A stretch of 12,883 nucleotides of DNA from an uncultured Erysipelotrichaceae bacterium (GTDB taxonomy: Bacteria; Bacillota_I; Bacilli_A; Erysipelotrichales; Coprobacillaceae), in assembly GCA_900317015.1 (NCBI GenBank), contig ONFH01000288.1, positions 1 to 12,883 on the forward strand. The letters run 5' to 3'. Below are positions 6,476-12,508 of the stretch, in pieces. The notes beneath the pieces are model-generated. The model searched no databases and had not been told where the DNA came from. It worked only from the letters and a program-made list of their open reading frames with translations. The first letter of the stretch is position 1. Each line of letters begins with the position of its first letter. Both the position numbers and the translations under genes were made by a program.

Positions 6476-6504
6476 TTGCAGTTAAAAACGAAACGTGCTA
6501 AGAT
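6476..6504 (+). promoter_or_regulatory. Promoter of the leuS T-box transcript
   Basis: TTGCAG (6476-6481) and TGCTAAGAT (6496-6504, an extended -10 with hexamer TAAGAT) with a 17-base spacer. The predicted start is near 6511, just before the T-box stem I. Confidence 0.65.
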
Positions 6505-6514
6505 AGTTCATGAA

Positions 6515-6728
6515 ATCGCTGAACAGGAGTAGTAAAGAGGAAAACCTCTATAGAGAGTCTGTGGCTGGTGGAAACAGACAGGAAGGAATCTTGAACTCAC
6601 CTGGGAGATGTATCTGTGATAAGCAGATATCGTGTCACTGCGTTAAAGTGTTAAAGAGCATGAGAAGTCTTCATGAACTCAGGTGGTACCGCGCTAAGGC
6701 GTCCTGAGAGCAGAAGGCTTTTTTTATT
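6515..6728 (+). ncRNA. Leucine T-box leader (tRNA-Leu sensing), specifier CTC
   Basis: Stem I shows the AGTAGTAA segment, AGAGG/CCTCT (6537-6549), the AGAGAG motif, and a distal hairpin GTCTGT (6557-6562) with ACAGAC (6574-6579) carrying GGCTGGTGGAAA. The specifier loop TTGAACTCA places CTC (Leu) at 6596-6598. Stem III pairs 6659-6664 with 6670-6675. The T-box AACTCAGGTGGTACCGCG spans 6676-6693. The antiterminator is CTCAGG (6678-6683), a TGGTACC bulge, GCG (6691-6693) with CGT (6700-6702), and CCTGAG (6703-6708). TGGT (6684-6687) fits an ACCA tRNA end. Uncharged tRNA-Leu should turn on leuS. The T run is at 6719-6725, but the exact terminator stem is unclear. Confidence 0.93.
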
Positions 6729-6744
6729 TATAGGAGGAAGAAAA

Positions 6745-9141
6745 ATGAGTTTTGATCACAGACAAGTTGAGAAAAAGTGGCAGAAGTACTGGGCTGATCA
6801 TAAAACATTCAAGACGGATACGAATGATTTTTCTAAGCCAAAGTATTATGCCTTAGACATGTTCCCTTATCCTAGTGGACAGGGACTTCATGTCGGACAC
6901 CCAGAAGGCTATACAGCTACGGATATCGTATCAAGAATGAAGAGAATGCAGGGCTACAATGTCCTTCATCCAATGGGATTTGATGCCTTTGGTCTACCAG
7001 CAGAACAGTATGCTATTAAGACAGGTCATCATCCAGCCGAATTTACATATAAGAATATTGAAAACTTTAAGCGTCAGATCAAGTCATTAGGTTTTTCTTA
7101 TGACTGGGATCGTGAATTTGCAACAAGTGATCCTGATTACTATAAGTGGACACAGTGGATCTTCACAAAGATGTATGATGCTGGCTTAGCATATGTTGCA
7201 GAAATGCCTGTTAACTGGTGTCCTGCTTTAGGGACTGTTTTAGCAAACGAAGAAGTCATCGATGGTAAGTCAGAACGTGGCGGCTATCCTGTTATTCGTA
7301 AGCCAATGAGACAGTGGGTCTTAAAGATCACTGCTTATGCCGAAAGATTATTAAAGGATCTTGATTTAGTGGACTGGCCAGAATCTACAAAGGAAATGCA
7401 GAGAAACTGGATCGGTAAATCAGTTGGTGCCGAAGTTGTCTTCAAGATCAAGGATACGGATAAAGAATTCACAGTCTTCACGACAAGATGTGATACATTA
7501 TTTGGGGCAACATACTGTGTTATGTCTCCAGAACATCCATTCGTGAATGAAATTACAACAGCTGAACACGTAGACGAAGTGAAAGCTTATCAGGAAGCAG
7601 CAGCCCGTAAGTCCGATCTTGAAAGAACAGACTTAAATAAAGATAAGACTGGTGTCTTCACTGGTGCTTATGCCATCAACCCTGTCAACGGTAAAGAAGT
7701 CCCTATCTGGATCTCTGACTATGTCTTAGCTGGTTATGGTACAGGTGCCATCATGGCCGTTCCTGCGCATGATACACGTGACTATGAATTTGCGAAAAAA
7801 TTCGATTTACCAATTATTCAGGTCTTAGAAGGTGGCGATATCTCTAAGGAAGCCTGGACTCAGGATGGTAAACATATCAACTCTGAATTCTTAAATGGTA
7901 TGGGTAAAGAAGAAGCCATTCAGGCCATGCTTGACTGGTTAGAAGAACATCATTGTGGTCAGAGAAAAGTCAACTATAAGTTAAGAGACTGGTTATTCTC
8001 TCGTCAGAGATACTGGGGTGAACCAATTCCAATCATCCATATGGAAGATGGCACAATGAGAACAGTCGCTTTAGAAGACCTACCTCTTGAATTACCAGCG
8101 ACAGATAACTATTTACCAAATGAAGAAGGCGAATCTCCATTATCCCATGTGACTGACTGGATCAATGTGGAAATTGATGGTGTCAAAGGTAAACGTGAAA
8201 CAAATACGATGCCTCAGTGGGCTGGTTCTTGCTGGTATTATATTCGTTATATTGATCCTCATAACAATGATGAGATCGGTGAAAAACGTTTACTTGATCA
8301 TTGGCTTCCAGTTGATCTTTATATCGGTGGTGCTGAACATGCCGTTTTACACTTACTTTATGCAAGATTCTGGCATAAGTTCTTATATGACATCGGTGTT
8401 GTATCAAGCAAGGAACCATTCCAGAAGTTATTCCATCAGGGCATGATCTTAGGCCCTAATGGCGTTAAGATGTCTAAATCTAGAGGCAATGTCATCAACC
8501 CAGATGAGATCGTTGATAGTTATGGTGCCGATACATTAAGACTTTATGAAATGTTCATGGGTCCACTTGATGCTGCTAAACCTTGGTCAACAACAGGCGT
8601 TGAAGGTTCAAGAAGATGGTTAGATCGTGTTTATCGTTTATTTGTGGAATCAGGAAAAGTCACTGATGATAATAGTGGTGAACTTGATTTCGTTTATAAC
8701 CAGACGGTTAAGAAAGTCACTGACGATTATGATAAGCTTGCATTCAATACTGCAATTTCTCAGATGATGATCTTCATCAATGAAGCTTATAAAGCAAAGA
8801 CTGTTTATAAACCTTATGCGGAAGGAATCGTCAAGATGCTTTCTTGTATCGCTCCTCATGTCTGTGAAGAAATGTGGGAGAAACTTGGACATGATGAAAC
8901 ATTAAGCTATGAACCATGGCCAACTTATGATGAAAGCAAGATGGTCGTAGAAACGATCACGATGCCAGTTCAGGTCAATGGTAAAGTCAGAGCAAAGATC
9001 GAGATCAATAAAGATGCTTCACAGGATGAAGTGAAGGAAGTCGCTTTAGCTCAGGACAATGTCAAGACACATGTCGAAGGGAAAGAAATCAAGAAGATCA
9101 TTGTCGTACCAGGCAAGATCATCAATATCGTTGCTAAATAA
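6745..9141 (+). CDS. leuS: Leucyl-tRNA synthetase
   Basis: Charges tRNA-Leu with leucine using ATP, in the cytoplasm. At 798 residues it has the normal bacterial length. The class I signatures are HVGH (49-52, the HIGH motif) and KMSKS (575-579). The CP1 editing domain is intact: TTRCDTLFGATY (246-257) and AVPAHDTRD (338-346), with D346 in the place of the universal editing aspartate. The C-terminal VNGKVRAKIEI segment of the tRNA-binding domain is present. AGGAGG (6732-6737) sets ATG 6745; the in-frame ATG at 6673 is inside the T-box and is not the start. Regulation is by the leucine T-box just upstream, which agrees with the product. Confidence 0.98.
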   Translation: MSFDHRQVEKKWQKYWADHKTFKTDTNDFSKPKYYALDMFPYPSGQGLHVGHPEGYTATDIVSRMKRMQGYNVLHPMGFDAFGLPAEQYAIKTGHHPAEFTYKNIENFKRQIKSLGFSYDWDREFATSDPDYYKWTQWIFTKMYDAGLAYVAEMPVNWCPALGTVLANEEVIDGKSERGGYPVIRKPMRQWVLKITAYAERLLKDLDLVDWPESTKEMQRNWIGKSVGAEVVFKIKDTDKEFTVFTTRCDTLFGATYCVMSPEHPFVNEITTAEHVDEVKAYQEAAARKSDLERTDLNKDKTGVFTGAYAINPVNGKEVPIWISDYVLAGYGTGAIMAVPAHDTRDYEFAKKFDLPIIQVLEGGDISKEAWTQDGKHINSEFLNGMGKEEAIQAMLDWLEEHHCGQRKVNYKLRDWLFSRQRYWGEPIPIIHMEDGTMRTVALEDLPLELPATDNYLPNEEGESPLSHVTDWINVEIDGVKGKRETNTMPQWAGSCWYYIRYIDPHNNDEIGEKRLLDHWLPVDLYIGGAEHAVLHLLYARFWHKFLYDIGVVSSKEPFQKLFHQGMILGPNGVKMSKSRGNVINPDEIVDSYGADTLRLYEMFMGPLDAAKPWSTTGVEGSRRWLDRVYRLFVESGKVTDDNSGELDFVYNQTVKKVTDDYDKLAFNTAISQMMIFINEAYKAKTVYKPYAEGIVKMLSCIAPHVCEEMWEKLGHDETLSYEPWPTYDESKMVVETITMPVQVNGKVRAKIEINKDASQDEVKEVALAQDNVKTHVEGKEIKKIIVVPGKIINIVAK

Positions 9142-9147
9142 TAGAAT

Positions 9148-9178
9148 AGACGTGGGATGACCACGTCTTTTCATCCCA
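9148..9178 (+). terminator. Weak terminator with an overlapping alternative hairpin after leuS
   Basis: AGACGTGG (9148-9155) pairs with CCACGTCT (9161-9168), followed by only four T residues (9168-9171). A second perfect eight-pair hairpin, TGGGATGA (9153-9160) with TCATCCCA (9171-9178), overlaps it and excludes it. The short T run suggests partial termination and some read-through into the TPR gene. Confidence 0.65.
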
Positions 9179-9210
9179 TAGATGAAAGTAGAAAAAAGGA
9201 GATGATTCCG

Positions 9211-9582
9211 ATGGCAAGTTTTAAAAGAAAAACATCAGCCGAACTCGACAAGATGTTGGCCGAAGGAAAAGAACATGTAGAAGACGGGTTTGACTTTTAT
9301 ATGAAAGGCGAAGCAGCCCGTGGGAAAGGTGACTATTTCAAGGCCATCGATTACTTTGAACAAGCGAGAAATACCGGCTTTTGTACATATGCCTTATATG
9401 CATCTTATGCCGATACGTTCCATGCCCTTGGAGACTACAAGAGTGAAGTTGCTATTCTAGAAGAAGGCATGAATCGTCGTGCTTTAGCCAAGAATAAACT
9501 CTTTGCATCACAGTTAAGAAGAAATAAAGAATCCGCCATGCTGGGCTCTTTAATGAATGAGAAAGAGGATGCAAAAGAATAA
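9211..9582 (+). CDS. Small tetratricopeptide-repeat protein
   Basis: A 123-residue soluble protein. Two helix pairs of TPR type can be seen: about residues 29-57 (GEAARGKGDYFKAIDYFEQA) and 60-88 (ALYASYADTFHALGDYKSEV). A charged helix lies on each side. TPR repeats bind partner proteins; nothing here points to which one. AAAGGAG (9195-9201) is eight or nine bases from ATG 9211. The in-frame ATG at 9202 is too close to that site, and an ATG at 9157 lies in the hairpin. No promoter is visible in the 69-base gap after leuS, so read-through from leuS is likely. No enzyme motif. The protein family is not recognised beyond the repeats. Confidence 0.75.
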   Translation: MASFKRKTSAELDKMLAEGKEHVEDGFDFYMKGEAARGKGDYFKAIDYFEQARNTGFCTYALYASYADTFHALGDYKSEVAILEEGMNRRALAKNKLFASQLRRNKESAMLGSLMNEKEDAKE

Positions 9583-9611
9583 AAAAGTGTCAATTGAATA
9601 AAAATTCGTTA

Positions 9612-9639
9612 TTGACAGGAGTTATGTCGTTGTTATAAT
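9612..9639 (+). promoter_or_regulatory. Promoter of the lysine-riboswitch ABC transporter operon
   Basis: Consensus TTGACA (9612-9617) and extended -10 TGTTATAAT (9631-9639) with a 16-base spacer. Transcription should start near 9646. I see no separate terminator for the TPR gene between 9583 and this promoter. Confidence 0.92.
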
Positions 9640-9658
9640 GGACATATAAAACAAGTAA

Positions 9659-9812
9659 AGATAGAGGAAGCAATGCGTCAGAGTAAGAGATGGAGAAGGC
9701 ATTCTAAGAAGTCTGTGAAAGGTAATCATTGCCGAAAAGGAGTTATGGCGATAACTTCTTTGGGTATATAGGAAAGACCTATATAACTCCTTCGCAAGAA
9801 GTGGCGTTATCT
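9659..9812 (+). ncRNA. Lysine riboswitch (L-box) aptamer
   Basis: P1 pairs AGATAG (9659-9664) with TTATCT (9807-9812). The conserved L-box pieces follow in order: GATAGAGGAAGC, AGAGTA (9681-9686), GGAGAAGG, TGTGAAAGG (9714-9722), TTGCCGAAAAGG (9729-9740), an internal hairpin AAGGAGTTAT/ATAACTTCTTT, then GGGTATATAGG with CCTATATAACTCC and a closing GGCGTTATCT. The layout closely follows the classical lysC leader. It lies upstream of an amino acid importer, so lysine repression of lysine uptake is the natural reading. Confidence 0.93.
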
Positions 9813-9848
9813 AAAAGCTAAGCTATGTGGTTAACGCATAGCTTTTTT
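9804..9848 (+). terminator. Lysine riboswitch expression platform
   Basis: The terminator is AAGCTATGTG (9820-9829) with CGCATAGCTT (9835-9844; one U-G pair), followed by T residues to 9848. The competing antiterminator is GCGTTA (9804-9809) with TAACGC (9832-9837). Its left strand overlaps the 3' strand of P1. Lysine binding should fix P1 and allow termination. Confidence 0.85.
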
Positions 9849-9885
9849 CGTTATCTTTACGAAAAGGAAAAGGGGAATAAAACAA

Positions 9886-10713
9886 ATGAAGAAGACATGC
9901 GCAGCCCTCTTAGCAGGTGCCTTACTGATGGCTGGATGCTCATCTGGATCATCATCAAGTTCTACAAAATCAACACAGAAAACTTTTACAGTTGGTATGG
10001 AAGCCGCTTACCAGCCATTTAACTGGCAGACGACTAAGAAGACAAAGACAAGTGTAAAGTTATCTGGTGGTGCAGGTTATGCTGATGGTTATGACGTTGT
10101 TATGGCCAGCAAGATTGCTAAAAAATTAGGAAGAAAATTAGTTGTGAAAAAGATTGCCTGGGATGGTTTACAGCCAGCTGTTGCTTCTGGTGAAATTGAT
10201 GCCATCGTCGCTGGTATGACGGCGAATGCTAAGCGTGAAAAAGGCTTAGACTTCACAACGCCTTACTATCAGTCAGACATGGTTATGATCGTTCGTAAGA
10301 ATTCAAAGATGGCTAAGTTCACAGATATCCAGCAGTTTGGTGGTTACCGTGTATCAGGTCAGAAGAATACAAACTATGATACGATCATCGATCAGATCAA
10401 GAAAGTTAAACATATGACACCAAAATCTACATATCCTGAATTAGTTGTTGCTCTGCAGCAGAAAGATACTGATGGCATCACAGCTGAACAGCCAGTCGGG
10501 AATGGGATCGTGAAAGCCAACAAGGATCTAACAATGATTCAGTTCAAGAAGGGTCATAACTTCAAAGTAGATACAAGTGTTTCAATCGGTATGAAAGATG
10601 GCACAAGAAAGACAGCTGAATTTAAGAAAGTTCAGAAAGCCTTAGATTCTATTTCTCAGAAAGAACGTCTGAAGATCATGGAAGAGGCTGTCAATCGTGC
10701 CCCAACAAATTAG
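9886..10713 (+). CDS. Amino acid ABC transporter, substrate-binding lipoprotein (probably lysine)
   Basis: A 275-residue type-3 (SBP_bac_3) solute-binding protein. The N terminus is a lipoprotein signal peptide with lipobox MAGC and the lipidated cysteine at C18, then a serine-rich tether (19-30). The binding fold shows AAYQPFNW (40-47), GYADGYDVVMASKIAKKLG (64-82), WDGLQPAVASGEIDAIVAG (92-110) and MTANAKREKGLDFTTPYY (111-128). R117 is placed to hold the substrate carboxylate in this family. It acts on the outer face of the membrane and hands the amino acid to the permease encoded 11 bases downstream. AGGGGAA upstream gives ATG 9886. Lysine as substrate rests on the riboswitch, not on binding-site residues I can verify. 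Confidence 0.93.
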   Translation: MKKTCAALLAGALLMAGCSSGSSSSSTKSTQKTFTVGMEAAYQPFNWQTTKKTKTSVKLSGGAGYADGYDVVMASKIAKKLGRKLVVKKIAWDGLQPAVASGEIDAIVAGMTANAKREKGLDFTTPYYQSDMVMIVRKNSKMAKFTDIQQFGGYRVSGQKNTNYDTIIDQIKKVKHMTPKSTYPELVVALQQKDTDGITAEQPVGNGIVKANKDLTMIQFKKGHNFKVDTSVSIGMKDGTRKTAEFKKVQKALDSISQKERLKIMEEAVNRAPTN

Positions 10714-10724
10714 GAGAGTAAACT

Positions 10725-11453
10725 ATGAGTATTGATTTTCACTACGCGTGGAAACAGCTGATTACCAACTGGCCTTTGTTCTGGTATGGGATCAAGATGA
10801 CGATCGCCTTTGCCTTAGTCGGTACATTAGTCGGCTTAGCTTTAGGTCTTGTCATCGGGGCCATCAGATGTTTGCCGCTAGATCCGCTTGATAAGCCGGT
10901 CACTCGTTTCTTTAAACAGTTAGGCCGTCTCATTACAAGCTTTTATGTATGGGTGTTTAGAGGAACGCCAATGATGGTTCAGGCCGTGTTCCTTTACTAT
11001 TTATTAAAGCCAGTCTTCCATTGGTCAACAATGGTTGCCGGTTTCGTAATCATTTCGATCAATACCGCAGCCTACATGGCTGAGATCATCCGTTCCGGGA
11101 TCCAGTCTGTAGATGTTGGTCAGACCGAAGCTGCTAAAGCCATTGGGATGACGAACTTCCAGACAATGATGTCGATCATCTTCCCACAGGCCATCAAGAA
11201 TACATTCCCATCACTTGGTAACCAGCTCATCGTTAATATTAAGGATAGCTGTATGTTAAATGCCATTTCCGTTGTCGAATTATTCTTCCAGGCTCAGTCA
11301 GTCGCCGGCAGTAACATGCGTTATATTGAAGTGTACTTTGATACCGCTATTTTATATCTGATCTTAACGACGTTAGCGACATTATTATTGAACTTCACTG
11401 AAAAGAAGATCAATAAGACAACTCGTGCGACGATCAAAGATTTTTCAGCATAA
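10725..11453 (+). CDS. Amino acid ABC transporter, permease (HisM/GlnP type)
   Basis: A 242-residue membrane protein of the polar amino acid permease family. Visible features are a first membrane segment at about 23-47, FRGTP (78-82) before the second core segment, and the EAA loop with EAAKAIG (135-141) and IIFPQA (151-156), which docks on the ATPase. FP replaces the usual LP there. The last hydrophobic segment is about 207-224. It forms the membrane channel, presumably as a homodimer because only one permease gene is present. The stop of the preceding gene lies within its Shine-Dalgarno region (TAGGAGAG), which suggests tight translational coupling. It shares the operon and lysine riboswitch. 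Confidence 0.95.
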   Translation: MSIDFHYAWKQLITNWPLFWYGIKMTIAFALVGTLVGLALGLVIGAIRCLPLDPLDKPVTRFFKQLGRLITSFYVWVFRGTPMMVQAVFLYYLLKPVFHWSTMVAGFVIISINTAAYMAEIIRSGIQSVDVGQTEAAKAIGMTNFQTMMSIIFPQAIKNTFPSLGNQLIVNIKDSCMLNAISVVELFFQAQSVAGSNMRYIEVYFDTAILYLILTTLATLLLNFTEKKINKTTRATIKDFSA

Positions 11454-11466
11454 GAGGAGAGGACAT

Positions 11467-12204
11467 ATGGAACCAATTATTCAAGTGAATCACTTAGGAA
11501 AAAGTTTTGGTGATCTCAAGGTCCTCAAGGATATTGATTTCACGATCAATAAAGGCCAGGTCGTTACGATCATCGGTTCTTCTGGTTCAGGAAAGTCGAC
11601 ATTATTAAGATGTATCAACTTACTTGAAGTGCCAGACAGCGGTGAAATTACCTTCCATGGTAAGAATATCTTAGGCGGTCAGATGGATGCTTCCACTTAT
11701 CGTTCAAAAGTTGGTATGGTCTTCCAGAACTTCAACTTATTTGCCAATAAGTCAGTTATTGAAAACTGTATGATCGGCCAGGTCAAAGTCTTAAAGAAGT
11801 CAAAGGATGAAGCAAGAGCTGAAGCCATGAAACAGTTAAAAGCTGTTGGTATGGAACAGTTTGCAGAAGCTTCTAGTACGACTTTGTCAGGTGGTCAGAA
11901 ACAGCGTGTTGCGATTGCTCGTGCCTTATGCATGAAGCCAGAAGTCATCTTGTTTGATGAACCAACAAGTGCCCTTGACCCAGAAATGGTTGGTGGTGTC
12001 TTGGATGTCATGAAGCAGTTAGCTTCTGAAGGCTTAACGATGGCAGTCGTTACGCATGAAATGCAGTTTGCAAAAGATGTTTCTGATGTGGTCTGCTTCA
12101 TGGATAAAGGAATCATTCTTGAACAGGGAAGTTCTGAAGAGATCTTTGATCATCCTAAAGAAGAACGTACAAAACAGTTCTTATCAAGATTTAATAACCA
12201 GTAA
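11467..12204 (+). CDS. Amino acid ABC transporter, ATP-binding protein (GlnQ/HisP type)
   Basis: A 245-residue ATPase that powers the importer from the cytoplasmic face. All nucleotide-binding motifs are intact: Walker A GSSGSGKST (37-45), Q-loop Q87 in MVFQNFNLF, signature LSGGQ (140-144), Walker B VILFDE (160-165), D-loop SALD and switch histidine H197 in VTHEM. The overall sequence fits the polar amino acid uptake (PAAT) subfamily. AGGAGAGG (11455-11462) sets ATG 11467, 13 bases after the permease stop; a longer frame from 11425 would overlap the permease. It is the last gene of the lysine-riboswitch operon. Confidence 0.97.
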   Translation: MEPIIQVNHLGKSFGDLKVLKDIDFTINKGQVVTIIGSSGSGKSTLLRCINLLEVPDSGEITFHGKNILGGQMDASTYRSKVGMVFQNFNLFANKSVIENCMIGQVKVLKKSKDEARAEAMKQLKAVGMEQFAEASSTTLSGGQKQRVAIARALCMKPEVILFDEPTSALDPEMVGGVLDVMKQLASEGLTMAVVTHEMQFAKDVSDVVCFMDKGIILEQGSSEEIFDHPKEERTKQFLSRFNNQ

Positions 12205-12237
12205 GAGTATGGGTCAATTCCCGTACTCTTTTCTTTT
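12203..12237 (+). terminator. Terminator of the ABC transporter operon, overlapping the stop codon
   Basis: An eleven-pair stem, AAGAGTATGGG (12203-12213) with CCCGTACTCTT (12220-12230), one U-G pair and a six-base loop, followed by a T-rich tail to 12237. Two bases of the ATPase TAA stop are in the stem. Confidence 0.9.
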
Positions 12238-12256
12238 GAACAAGAAAAATAGAAAG

Positions 12257-12272
12257 TGTTGCTAAAGCAACA
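12257..12272. promoter_or_regulatory. 16-bp perfect palindrome upstream of the small-protein/cupin operon (candidate operator)
   Basis: TGTTGCT and AGCAACA are perfect inverted arms around AA. Length and symmetry resemble sites of Crp/Fnr-family dimers, but the bases are not the E. coli CRP or FNR consensus. The likely -10, TATAAG at 12299-12304, is about 27 bases downstream. No T run follows, so it is not a terminator. The regulator is not known. Confidence 0.5.
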
Positions 12273-12298
12273 GAAAATAAGTAGGAAGATCAGTAAAC

Positions 12299-12304
12299 TA
12301 TAAG
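12299..12304 (+). promoter_or_regulatory. Probable -10 of the small-protein/cupin operon
   Basis: TATAAG matches five of six consensus bases. No recognisable -35 is found 16-18 bases upstream, which would suit an activator-dependent promoter using the palindrome at 12257-12272. The start would be near 12311, at the ribosome binding site of the next gene, so the leader is very short. Confidence 0.4.
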
Positions 12305-12329
12305 TGCCAAGTGAAGGAGGTCGATGATC

Positions 12330-12506
12330 ATGAATAACGGAATGGATTTCAATCAGGCAGATCAAAGCTTATATGAGAAATATCCAGAACTTCTTGATCT
12401 TTTGATCGATCTGAATTTAAAAAGTCATTTCTTTTTAGAAGAAGCAGAGGTGAAAAAGTCGATTGATCATATGACGACTTCTAATCAGTTAAAAAGGATG
12501 TGGTAG
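12330..12506 (+). CDS. Small protein of unknown function, weakly DUF1858-like
   Basis: A 58-residue cytoplasmic protein. AAGGAGG (12314-12320) is nine bases from ATG 12330; the in-frame ATG at 12324 is too close. The segment LYEKYPELLDLLIDLNLK (15-32) resembles the start of DUF1858 domains, which carry a YPEL motif followed by a short hydrophobic helix. The ending MTTSNQLKRM could match the DUF1858 end. No cysteine is present, so no metal or cluster site is expected. It lies two bases before the cupin gene and is surely co-transcribed with it. Real by ribosome binding site and spacing; the family is a low-confidence suggestion. Confidence 0.7.
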   Translation: MNNGMDFNQADQSLYEKYPELLDLLIDLNLKSHFFLEEAEVKKSIDHMTTSNQLKRMW

Positions 12507-12508
12507 AT

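Noticed and set aside
6510..6707. A 65-codon open frame on the plus strand.
   Set aside because: It lies wholly in the leucine T-box leader, has no ribosome binding site, and its bases are accounted for by RNA structure.
8165..8446. Open frames in other phases inside leuS on both strands (also near 8650-8892 on the minus strand).
   Set aside because: They overlap an intact, conserved leuS reading frame, have no ribosome binding sites, and look like shadows.
9845..9865. A 7-bp hairpin TTTTCGT/ACGAAAA just before the binding-protein ribosome binding site.
   Set aside because: It consists mostly of A-T pairs that reuse the terminator T run; it is weak and does not cover the ribosome binding site.
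9825..10022. A 65-codon open frame over the lysine riboswitch terminator and the start of the binding-protein gene.
   Set aside because: It starts inside the terminator stem and overlaps the lipoprotein signal peptide in another phase.
12056..12365. Open frames on both strands across the end of the ATPase gene and the following gap.
   Set aside because: They overlap the ATPase coding region or the terminator and palindrome, lack ribosome binding sites, and have no recognisable protein features.
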